From NCBI GenBank assembly GCA_017420625.1, contig JAFOIR010000364.1, positions 1 through 5,298 on the forward strand: a stretch of 5,298 nt of DNA, in the 5' to 3' direction. The translations under genes and the position numbers were made by a program. The notes under the pieces are model-generated. The model searched no databases and had not been told where the DNA came from. It saw nothing but the letters and a program-made list of their open reading frames with translations. The stretch's first letter is position 1. Each line of letters begins with the position of its first letter. This document shows, one piece after another, positions 1-4,990 of the stretch. Source of the DNA: Bacillota bacterium (GTDB taxonomy: Bacteria; Bacillota_A; Clostridia; Lachnospirales; Bianqueaceae).

Positions 1-188
1 CCGTGATTTTTATCCTCCCGTTTCTAAAGCACATCTTTGTGAACGACATCCCTGTCCTGACCGGCGCAACAGCCGCGGTTTCCGCCTCCACATGGCTGAA
101 GGAGTTCAGCATGCTCTCCTTTTTGCTGGCGCTGTTCTTCTGTGTCGTGTCCTTTGATGACACAAAGCAGCAGCATCAGCCGCAGTAA
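1..188 (+). CDS. C-terminal end of an unrecognised membrane protein (partial)
   Basis: The frame is open from the left edge to a TAA at 186-188, giving about 61 residues; the true start lies outside the window, and the GTG at position 3 need not be a start. The fragment is hydrophobic, with a first segment (IFILPFL), a middle stretch rich in Ala, Thr and Ser, and a clear final membrane helix (about residues 35-52, FSMLSFLLALFFCVVSF). A short polar tail ending in DDTKQQHQPQ follows. The codons favour G or C in the third position, as in the regulator downstream, which supports real coding. I do not recognise the family; a transporter or other polytopic membrane protein would fit. A hairpin 37 bp after the stop could end its transcript. 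Confidence 0.6.
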   Translation, partial: VIFILPFLKHIFVNDIPVLTGATAAVSASTWLKEFSMLSFLLALFFCVVSFDDTKQQHQPQ

Positions 189-224
189 CAGTGACAGAAA
201 GATTCCCGTTCGCGATACAAAAAT

Positions 225-247
225 GCTCCCGATCAGCGATCGGGAGC
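225..247. terminator. Strong hairpin, possible bidirectional terminator
   Basis: A perfect 10-bp inverted repeat, GCTCCCGATC / GATCGGGAGC, encloses a 3-nt AGC loop. It lies between the membrane-protein stop and the regulator gene. On the plus strand the following bases (TTGCCTGTCTT) are only weakly T-rich. On the minus strand the stem is followed by ATTTTTG, a better terminator tail. It most likely ends the upstream transcript and may also block antisense transcription; the weak plus-strand tail keeps confidence moderate. Confidence 0.55.
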
Positions 248-434
248 TTGCCTGTCTTATCCGCGTGCGTCGGTCTTCGCAGACATGAAGCTCTTGTAAG
301 CTGAAAGCTGTATCGTAAATTTTCATAAATTCTTGTCCTGTATCTTGTGCATTTTTCCTTTCATGGCTGAAAATGACGAGTTTCTTTGGACAGATCTGAA
401 CAGGAAATGACAGGACGATCTCAGTTTTGCCGGA

Positions 435-440
435 TATAAT
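435..440 (+). promoter_or_regulatory. Candidate -10 box for the AraC-family gene
   Basis: An exact TATAAT lies 28 bp before the ATG at 469, leaving a very short leader that contains the AAAGGAGG ribosome site (454-461). No good -35 is found at 16-18 bp; the nearest TTGACA-like hexamer (ATGACA, 407-412) is 22 bp upstream, which is too far. The upstream region has ACAGGA repeats (401-406 region and 410-415) and a CAGATCTG palindrome, which could bind an activator such as the gene product itself. That role is a guess. Confidence 0.35.
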
Positions 441-468
441 CATCCCATCAGGGAAAGGAGGCGCGGCA

Positions 469-1362
469 ATGGAGTGGCTCACCAGTATACGAACGGCGAT
501 TGATTATATGGAGGAGCATCTGGAAGACAACATCAGTGCGCAGGATGTTGCCGACCGGGTGTATCTCTCGCCATTCTTCCTTCAGAGGGGCTTTTCGCTG
601 ATGACCGGCTGCGGAATCGGAGAATACATCCGAAACCGCAGACTGTATCAGGCGGCACTGGACCTGAAGGAGACAGAAGACAAGGTGATCGATATTGCCC
701 TTCGTTACTGTTATGAAACGCCGGAGAGCTTCACAAAGGCATTTTCCCGTTTTCACGGTGTGACGCCTTCACAGGTCCGTGACGGAGCTGCCGGAAAAGT
801 CTTTCTTCCCCTGACAATCAAATTATCTGTACAGGGAGGCAGTCAAATGGATTATAAAATTGCGCCGATGTTTCCGTTCAAGCTCATCGGGTTTCAGAAA
901 ATCTTTGACAATGAAACTGCTTATACGGAAATCCCGAAGTTCTGGGATGAAATCTGTGCAAAGTATGCCAACAGCGTTTATGCCGGCAATGCACCGGCGA
1001 ATCCCTATGAGCAGGCACTGGTGGACAACTGCATCGGAGAATACGGTGTCTGCATCGATGATCTCGGCGAGGGAAAATTCCGCTATCTGATTGCGGGCAA
1101 GTACACGGGCGGAGCTGTACCGGAGGGGATGGTGGTCTGCGAGTTTCCGAGGAATGAATGGGCCGTATTCGACTGCATCGGTCCCAATCCTCAGACGCTG
1201 CAGAGCGTGAACACCCGCATCTTCTCGGAATGGCTGCCCGGAAATGCGGATTATGAGCTGAGCGGAAATGCCACGGTAGAGTGGTATGACTGCGTAAACG
1301 GAGAAATGACGGACCCGGATTATCACAGTGCGATCTGGGTGCCGGTAAAGAAAAAGGCATAA
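469..1362 (+). CDS. AraC-family transcriptional regulator with GyrI-like effector-binding domain
   Basis: This is a 297-aa DNA-binding regulator. The ATG at 469 is chosen over an upstream in-frame TTG (427) because AAAGGAGG sits 7 nt before it. Residues about 8-105 form the AraC double helix-turn-helix: the first HTH is near 22-42 (SAQDVADRVYLSPFFLQRGF), the second near 72-92, and the family signature CYETPESFTKAFSRFHGVTP is at 81-100. Residues about 127-297, starting MDYKIAPMFPFKLIGFQ, match the GyrI-like (AraC_E_bind, Rob/BmrR C-terminal) ligand-binding fold, with many aromatic and acidic residues. Known members with this order (N-terminal HTH, C-terminal GyrI-like) sense small, often cationic or hydrophobic, compounds and control export or stress genes. 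The ligand and targets here cannot be read from the sequence. It appears to be a single-gene unit; the next 44 bp hold nothing clear before the first insertion sequence begins. An internal ATG at 847 with its own ribosome site could give the effector domain alone. Confidence 0.93.
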   Translation: MEWLTSIRTAIDYMEEHLEDNISAQDVADRVYLSPFFLQRGFSLMTGCGIGEYIRNRRLYQAALDLKETEDKVIDIALRYCYETPESFTKAFSRFHGVTPSQVRDGAAGKVFLPLTIKLSVQGGSQMDYKIAPMFPFKLIGFQKIFDNETAYTEIPKFWDEICAKYANSVYAGNAPANPYEQALVDNCIGEYGVCIDDLGEGKFRYLIAGKYTGGAVPEGMVVCEFPRNEWAVFDCIGPNPQTLQSVNTRIFSEWLPGNADYELSGNATVEWYDCVNGEMTDPDYHSAIWVPVKKKA

Positions 1363-1406
1363 GTCCAATCACAGAATTGAGAAAACGCCCCCGGTCACCG
1401 ACATAA

Positions 1407-1437
1407 TGAACTGCATCCCGTCAAGAGGACAGTGAAA
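1407..1437 (-). repeat. Right inverted repeat (IRR) of the left insertion sequence
   Basis: This end lies downstream of orfB. It begins TGAACTGCATCCCG and contains GACAGTGAAA at 1428-1437, shared exactly with the IRL at 3147-3177. Read outward on the minus strand it carries TTGACG (1424 to 1419), a near-consensus -35, 12 bp from the tip. Confidence 0.75.
1419..1424 (-). promoter_or_regulatory. Outward-facing -35 half of a circle-junction promoter (left element)
   Basis: TTGACG on the minus strand points out of the element. In a closed circle with a 2- or 3-bp spacer it would lie 17 or 18 bp upstream of TATGCT in the IRL (3174-3169). In the present flank I see no -10 at the right distance, so it should be silent here. 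Confidence 0.5.
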
Positions 1438-1452
1438 TAATTAAATAATCGT

Positions 1453-1525
1453 TCACAGCACAGCTGTGCTGTGATACCCGCAGATTTCATATGGCTGCTG
1501 AGGCATCCATACGAAATTTGCGGGT
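1453..1525 (-). terminator. Double hairpin after left orfB, terminator or end structure
   Basis: In the transcribed (minus) direction the first hairpin begins 5 nt after the orfB stop. Its arms are 1525-1507 and 1494-1476: 19 bp, starting ACCCGCA and ending TGCGGGT, with one A-C mismatch and one G-T pair. The second is a perfect 22-bp palindrome at 1453-1474 (TCACAGCACAG and its complement). An AT-rich stretch follows (GAACGATTATTTAATTATTT), which is weak as a U-tract. The same two-hairpin layout recurs at 4898-4968 in the other element with compensating base changes. It probably stops transcription at the element edge; a role in transposase binding or end processing is also possible. Confidence 0.6.
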
Positions 1526-1530
1526 TTCAT

Positions 1531-2460
1531 TTATGCTGCTACCAAGTACTGCTCATGCTTTTCCATCGGCGTCAACACTCCGAGATTTCGTTGGAGACGC
1601 TTTTTGTTGTAGTACTCGATGTAATCCTCAATCATTTTTACAAGAGATTCCCGGTCTGTAAATCGCTTTCCATAGTATCGTTCGCGTTTTAGAATGCCCC
1701 AGAAACCTTCCATCGGCCCATTATCAATACACTTGGCTACCCGGGACATGCTCTGTTGCATACCAGCTGCTTCAAGCATGCTGTGGAAGGTCCTGTTCGT
1801 GTATTGGAACCCACGGTCACTATGGAACAATGGATGCGCATCAGGGTTGGCTGCAACCGCTGCACGGAACGTGTCGAAGACCAATGGATTGTCATTGCTG
1901 TCACGGATTACAAAAGCTACAATACGCCTGTCAAACAGATCCAGGATGGCACTGAGATAGACTTTATGGACAATTAGGCCTTCATACCACTTAAGCTCTG
2001 TAACATCCGTCAACCATTTTTCATTCGGTTTTTCAGCCTTGAATTCCCGGTTCAGCTTATTCTCGGCAATAAACTGCGGATTTTCAGCATGCCTAGTACA
2101 GCCGTTGTTGGCATACTTGATGGTGGATTTAATCCCTTTCGCCCGACAGATCCGAAGCATCCGCTTGTCGCTAATTTGAATTTCATGGTATTTCTCAAGA
2201 TCATCTCTGATGCGCCGGTGCCCTTTATCCGGGCTTTCATTGTGGATTTCTTCTGCCAGTTCTGCGATTCGTTCATTTTCTTGCTGACGGATGCTTTTCT
2301 TTCCACTTGTCCACTTATAATAGGCGGATCGGGAAACCCGTAGCTTCTCACAGCATACTTCAACCGGATATCCATACTCCGTAATGCATGTTCGAATAGC
2401 CGCATATTTATAGACAAGCTTTACTTGAGAAAGGCATTCCTCCTCTCCAACTCGTCCAAT
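1531..2460 (-). CDS. IS3-family transposase OrfB, made by -1 frameshift from OrfA (left element)
   Basis: This is the catalytic part of the transposase: 309 residues in the -1 frame relative to orfA, ending at TAA 1533-1531. The frame opens only two codons upstream of the slippery A-run (it is closed by TGA at 2475-2473). It has no ATG, GTG or TTG until a Met at 2160, deep inside the conserved region, so independent initiation is unlikely and an OrfAB fusion of 526 aa is predicted. Residues about 30-45 (YPVEVCCEKLRVSRSAYYKW) form the HTH_21-like segment. The integrase core follows, with D152 (KWLTDVTE), D215 (HSDRGFQY) and E251 (PMEGFWGILK), separated as D-35 residues-E. In the fusion these are D369, D432 and E468, the same numbers as in the other element. 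Function is DDE-type strand transfer at the element ends. All catalytic residues are present and I see no disruption. Confidence 0.88.
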   Translation of the reverse strand: MGRVGEEECLSQVKLVYKYAAIRTCITEYGYPVEVCCEKLRVSRSAYYKWTSGKKSIRQQENERIAELAEEIHNESPDKGHRRIRDDLEKYHEIQISDKRMLRICRAKGIKSTIKYANNGCTRHAENPQFIAENKLNREFKAEKPNEKWLTDVTELKWYEGLIVHKVYLSAILDLFDRRIVAFVIRDSNDNPLVFDTFRAAVAANPDAHPLFHSDRGFQYTNRTFHSMLEAAGMQQSMSRVAKCIDNGPMEGFWGILKRERYYGKRFTDRESLVKMIEDYIEYYNKKRLQRNLGVLTPMEKHEQYLVAA

Positions 2461-3110
2461 TTTTTTAGCAAATCACGCTCCAGCTTCGTCATATACAACT
2501 CGTGCTCCAATTGAGCGATCCGAATCTTCATCTCTTCCTCTGCCGTTCGTGGCTCCTGATCCTCTGTTCGTTTGCCACGGCGATCTTCCAGACCGGCGTC
2601 TCCAAATTTCTGGAATTTCCTCGTCCAGCTGTATACCTGCTGGTAGCTAACATTGTATTTCTTGGCGGTTTCCTCAAAGTTGCATTCATTCTCAAGGCAT
2701 TCTTTCGCTATGACAATACGCTCTTCCTGGGTTGTCTTGCGTCCTGTTTTCATATAGCTTCCTCCTCGCGCCTTTTGGCTGAAGTCTCCGCCGCTATTAT
2801 ATACCTTTATCCACTCTCGAAGTTGCTTTTTTGATCGTAGACCGTACTTTGCCGCTACTACTGCAAGTGAACCTAACCCAGACAGGTACTCTTTGACTGC
2901 CTGGATTTTTATCTCACTGCTATACACACGCGGGCTTCCTTCCGCATCAAAAGCAACTATCCCTTTTTCTTTATACCGAACGACCCATTCCCGTACTGTG
3001 GATTCATCTACACCTAATCTTCGTGCTGCTTCTGCTTGACTCAGTTTTCCTTCAGTGCAGCTTTTCGCTGCGGCGAGCCTTTCTTCAACCGGCGTTTTCT
3101 TCCAAAACAT
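2421..3110 (-). CDS. IS3-family transposase OrfA, three-HTH DNA-binding subunit (left element)
   Basis: This 229-aa protein starts at the ATG at 3110, preceded by GGAGGG at suitable distance; an upstream in-frame GTG (3152) has no such site. It contains three tandem helix-turn-helix repeats: about residues 8-45 (SQAEAARRLGVDESTVREWV), 64-104 (AVVAAKYGLRSKKQLREWI) and 127-168 (FEETAKKYNVSYQQVYSWTRKF). The motif GLEDRRGKR follows, then a heptad-rich coiled coil from about 190 (IAQLEHELYMTKLERDLLKKL). OrfA of this family binds the terminal repeats, multimerises through the coiled coil and can modulate OrfAB. Translation to the end gives OrfA alone (TAA at 2423-2421); slippage at the A-run near codon 217 gives OrfAB. 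Its ribosome site is inside a long hairpin (3115-3173), which predicts low translation of read-through RNA. Confidence 0.88.
   Translation of the reverse strand: MFWKKTPVEERLAAAKSCTEGKLSQAEAARRLGVDESTVREWVVRYKEKGIVAFDAEGSPRVYSSEIKIQAVKEYLSGLGSLAVVAAKYGLRSKKQLREWIKVYNSGGDFSQKARGGSYMKTGRKTTQEERIVIAKECLENECNFEETAKKYNVSYQQVYSWTRKFQKFGDAGLEDRRGKRTEDQEPRTAEEEMKIRIAQLEHELYMTKLERDLLKKLDELERRNAFLK
2460..2466 (-). promoter_or_regulatory. Programmed -1 ribosomal frameshift site (left element)
   Basis: Seven A residues on the minus strand lie in the phase CTA AAA AAA TTG of orfA, giving the heptamer A-AAA-AAA. Slipping back one base joins orfA codon 217 to the orfB frame with no intervening stop. A weak downstream stem (GAGAGG with CUUUCUC) may assist. 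The frame relation fits IS3-family practice, where a low level of OrfAB is made this way. Confidence 0.8.
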
Positions 3111-3114
3111 AGTT

Positions 3115-3173
3115 ATGCTCCCTCCATGATTGACAGTGTTTTTCTTTTTCACTGTCTCTCATAAAGGGAGCAT
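3115..3173 (-). promoter_or_regulatory. Hairpin hiding the ribosome site of left orfA
   Basis: On the minus-strand RNA, AUGCUCCCU (3173-3165) pairs perfectly with AGGGAGCAU (3123-3115), which includes the orfA ribosome site. The stem continues with UUAUGA against UCAUGG (two G-U pairs), a 2x2 internal loop, and a 7-bp GACAGUG/CACUGUC stem closed by an A-rich 11-nt loop. About 22 base pairs can form. The 5' arm would be missing from RNA started by a promoter whose -10 is at 3174-3169, so the block should affect only transcripts arriving from outside. Confidence 0.65.
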
Positions 3174-3177
3174 ATCA
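3147..3177 (-). repeat. Left inverted repeat (IRL) of the left insertion sequence
   Basis: Read on the minus strand it begins TGATATGCTCCC and ends in GACAGTGAAA, shared with the IRR at 1407-1437. It contains TGATATGCT, a possible extended -10 (TGN plus TATGCT). It faces the IRL of the second element across 9 bp (CACGGAACT), and the tips read CATATCA...TGATATG. Confidence 0.75.
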
Positions 3178-3186
3178 CACGGAACT

Positions 3187-3213
3187 TGATATGATCCTCC
3201 TGAAGTAGACAAG
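3187..3213 (+). repeat. Left inverted repeat (IRL) of the right insertion sequence
   Basis: It begins TGATATGATCC and ends GTAGACAAG, the latter identical to the IRR inner part. TGATATGAT at 3187-3195 forms an extended -10 (TGN plus TATGAT), which would be paired with TTGACA of the IRR in a transposon circle. Confidence 0.78.
3190..3195 (+). promoter_or_regulatory. -10 half of circle-junction promoter (right element)
   Basis: TATGAT matches 5 of 6 consensus bases and is preceded by TGA, an extended -10. At its present location the bases 17 bp upstream (GGAGCA) are not a -35. Joined to the IRR through a 3-bp spacer, the distance to TTGACA (5001-5006) is exactly 17 bp (11 + 3 + 3). Transcription would begin near 3202. 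Confidence 0.55.
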
Positions 3214-3243
3214 GGATATACCCAAAATCTACTTCGGGAGGAT
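3194..3243 (+). promoter_or_regulatory. Hairpin hiding the ribosome site of right orfA
   Basis: The arms 3194-3209 (ATCCTCCTGAAGTAGA) and 3228-3243 (TCTACTTCGGGAGGAT) pair over 16 bp with a single G-U. The right arm contains the orfA ribosome site GGGAGG, 6 nt before ATG 3248. A small GGG/CCC pairing is possible in the loop. RNA started near 3202 from the junction promoter would lack ATCCTCC and leave the ribosome site free. Confidence 0.7.
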
Positions 3244-3247
3244 TTTT

Positions 3248-3925
3248 ATGTCTAAGAGGAAGCACACGCCGGAATGGATGATAGCAAGAGTAGAAGAGTA
3301 TCTCTCTGGAAAAGGATCCTGTAAAAGTATTGCAAGGGCATACGGTATTGGGTATAAGACACTTAGAAACTGGATTTATAAGTACAGAGAACTAGGAACA
3401 GAAGCATTTGCAGAGATGGAAGGAAATAAGAAATATAGCAAAGAATTCAAAATTTATTGTGTTGAGGCAGTACTTCGAGGCGAGGGCAGTGTAGATGCCA
3501 TCATTTCAAAATACAATATTTCAAGCAGAAGTGTTCTCCAAAGATGGATAAAGAAGTATAATGCCAATATGGAACTCAAGGACTATGATCCGAAACGGGA
3601 GGTCTATATGGCAGACGCAAAAAGGAAAACAACACTGGAAGAACGCAAGGAGATCGTTGAATACTGCATTTCCCATGGAAGGGATTACAAGAATACCGCT
3701 GCATTGTATGACGTGTCCTACAGTCAGGTATACACCTGGGTAAAGAAATATGTTGCTGATGGCGAGGCTGGCCTTACTGACCGGCGAGGACATCATAAGA
3801 CTGATGAAGAAGTGGATGAACTCGAGCTTTTACGCAGGGAGAATCTACGCCTGAAGCGGCAACTCGAAGAAAGGGATATGCTGGTAGAACTGCTAAAAAA
3901 AGTGAAGGAATTCGAAGGGAGGTGA
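3248..3925 (+). CDS. IS3-family transposase OrfA, three-HTH DNA-binding subunit (right element)
   Basis: This 225-aa protein starts at ATG 3248, 6 nt after GGAGG (3237-3241). The three helix-turn-helix repeats lie at about residues 8-46 (CKSIARAYGIGYKTLRNWIYKY), 64-105 (VDAIISKYNISSRSVLQRWIKKY) and 129-168 (YKNTAALYDVSYSQVYTWVKKY). The motif GLTDRRGHHK follows, then a leucine-rich coiled coil from about 190 (LELLRRENLRLKRQLEERD). It should bind the terminal repeats and multimerise through the coiled coil. It ends in AGG TGA, where the TGA overlaps a GTG of the orfB frame (GTGA). Codon use is more A-rich than in the regulator upstream, consistent with acquired DNA. Repeats 1 and 2 resemble each other less closely than each resembles the corresponding repeat in the other element's OrfA. 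Confidence 0.9.
   Translation: MSKRKHTPEWMIARVEEYLSGKGSCKSIARAYGIGYKTLRNWIYKYRELGTEAFAEMEGNKKYSKEFKIYCVEAVLRGEGSVDAIISKYNISSRSVLQRWIKKYNANMELKDYDPKREVYMADAKRKTTLEERKEIVEYCISHGRDYKNTAALYDVSYSQVYTWVKKYVADGEAGLTDRRGHHKTDEEVDELELLRRENLRLKRQLEERDMLVELLKKVKEFEGR
3895..3901 (+). promoter_or_regulatory. Programmed -1 ribosomal frameshift site (right element)
   Basis: Seven A residues lie in the phase CTA AAA AAA GTG of orfA, giving the heptamer A-AAA-AAA at codons 217-218. The -1 frame then reads SEGIRRE and runs straight into orfB at 3922 with no stop. The site occupies the same place in the coiled coil (LLKK) as in the left element. Confidence 0.78.
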
Positions 3926-4893
3926 AGCTTGGCAGGCTGAAATACTCCTCGAAATATCTGGCAATTCAGCATTTCTATACGGAACGACATTGGAGCATCA
4001 ACTGGATGTGCAGGCAACTTGGGGTTACAAGGGCAGCATATTACAAATGGCTGGCGAGGGATATCCCTGAAGGCGAAAAAGAGAACGAGACCATCGCTCA
4101 GTTGATTCGCGAATATGATGATCGATTCAATCATATTCTTGGGTACCGCAGGATGACGGACTGGATCAACCGTCTCAACAGTACCAACTACAGTCGCAAT
4201 CGTATTCACCGTATTATGAAGGAGCTCAAGATTCACTCCGTGATCCGGCGAAAGAAGAAAAAATATGCGGATTCGACGCCGGAGGCCACAGCAGAGAACA
4301 AGTTGAGCAGGGATTTCAATGCAGAACGGCCAAACCAGAAATGGGCTACCGATGTTACAGAATTCAAATGGTATGAAGGCCCGGCTGTCCACAAGCTTTA
4401 TCTCAGCGCTATTCTGGATCTCTATGACAGATCTATTGTCGCCTATGTGGTGAGCACGAAGAATGACAACAAGCTGGTGTTCGACACCTTTGAGCAGGCA
4501 ATCCTAGCCAATCCGGATGCGCACCCGCTTTTTCACAGCGACCGAGGATTCCAATACACCAGCAAAGTTTTCCAGTTCAAGCTTTCGCAGCAGGCAATGG
4601 AGCAATCCATGTCACGAGTTGGTCATTGCATTGACAACTGCCCTACTGAAGGATTCTGGGGCATTTTGAAAGCGGAGATGTACTATCTGGCCAAATTCAG
4701 CACCGAGGTAGAGCTCCGAGCAGCTATTGACAAGTACATCCACTTCTACAACTACGATCGATTTCAGGAACGATTTAACACCAGAACACCTATGGAAGTA
4801 CGTACAATTGCCCTCGCTTCTGATTCACCAGAGCAATTTCCCATCGCCGAAAACAAGAGAATTCAACAATACAAAGCCAAATATGCGGCATAA
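3922..4893 (+). CDS. IS3-family transposase OrfB, DDE integrase core (right element)
   Basis: This is the catalytic part of the transposase, 323 residues from a GTG that overlaps the orfA stop. The frame is open further upstream and is reached by -1 slippage at 3895-3901, giving a predicted OrfAB of 548 aa (218 + 7 + 323). GTG could also allow coupled re-initiation, but the GGGAGG beside it leaves no spacer, so the fusion is the better model. An HTH_21-like segment is at about 24-43 (WSINWMCRQLGVTRAAYYKW). The rve core has D144 (KWATDVTE), D207 (HSDRGFQY) and E243 (PTEGFWGILK), with exactly 35 residues between the last two; in the fusion these are D369, D432 and E468. A tail of about 20 residues after the usual TPMEV end is longer than in the left element. 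The enzyme would cut and join the element ends. Confidence 0.92.
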   Translation: MKLGRLKYSSKYLAIQHFYTERHWSINWMCRQLGVTRAAYYKWLARDIPEGEKENETIAQLIREYDDRFNHILGYRRMTDWINRLNSTNYSRNRIHRIMKELKIHSVIRRKKKKYADSTPEATAENKLSRDFNAERPNQKWATDVTEFKWYEGPAVHKLYLSAILDLYDRSIVAYVVSTKNDNKLVFDTFEQAILANPDAHPLFHSDRGFQYTSKVFQFKLSQQAMEQSMSRVGHCIDNCPTEGFWGILKAEMYYLAKFSTEVELRAAIDKYIHFYNYDRFQERFNTRTPMEVRTIALASDSPEQFPIAENKRIQQYKAKYAA

Positions 4894-4897
4894 TGAA

Positions 4898-4968
4898 ACC
4901 CGCAAATTCTGTATTGATACGCAGTAGCGATACAGAATCTGCGGGTCCCACGGCACCGTAGTGCCGTG
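4898..4968 (+). terminator. Double hairpin after right orfB, terminator or end structure
   Basis: The first hairpin starts 5 nt after the stop codon. Its arms 4898-4914 and 4930-4946 (ACCCGCAAATTCTGTAT and its partner) pair over 17 bp with one A-C mismatch. The second has 8-bp arms CACGGCAC / GTGCCGTG (4949-4956 and 4961-4968) with loop CGTA. AT-rich sequence without a clean U-tract follows (AATCTCTCTATTATTTATTTT). The layout and the mismatch position match the left element. Confidence 0.6.
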
Positions 4969-4990
4969 AATCTCTCTATTATTTATTTTG

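Larger units (their letters stand above)
1407..3177 (-). mobile_element. IS3-family insertion sequence (left copy, 1771 bp)
   Basis: Ends were set by aligning the two termini without gaps. The IRL (plus-strand 3147-3177, read on the minus strand) starts TGATATGCTCCC and the IRR (1407-1437) starts TGAACTGCATCC. They match at 19 of 31 positions, including an identical GACAGTGAAA. The TG...CA tips, orfA/orfB in a -1 relation, and a DDE transposase with D-35 residues-E place it in the IS3 family. The three-HTH OrfA suggests the IS150 subgroup. No matching 3- or 4-bp target duplication is seen (ATAA on the left flank, CACG on the right). It is related to, but clearly different from, the plus-strand element at 3187-5017. 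Both transposase frames are intact, so it may be active. Confidence 0.85.

Noticed and set aside
24..482. Long minus-strand open frame opposite the membrane-protein fragment and the regulator promoter
   Set aside because: Weak ribosome site, no recognisable domain, and it is antisense to better-supported coding sequence; it also runs through the terminator hairpin.
2052..2417. 121-codon minus-strand frame inside left orfB
   Set aside because: It is in the third frame, while the -1 frame across the same bases encodes conserved OrfB sequence (YPVEVCCEKLRVSRSAYYKW and onward).
1531..2472. Left orfB as a frameshifted pseudogene
   Set aside because: The frame change sits exactly at a phased A-AAA-AAA heptamer in the correct -1 direction, and the rest of the frame is intact.
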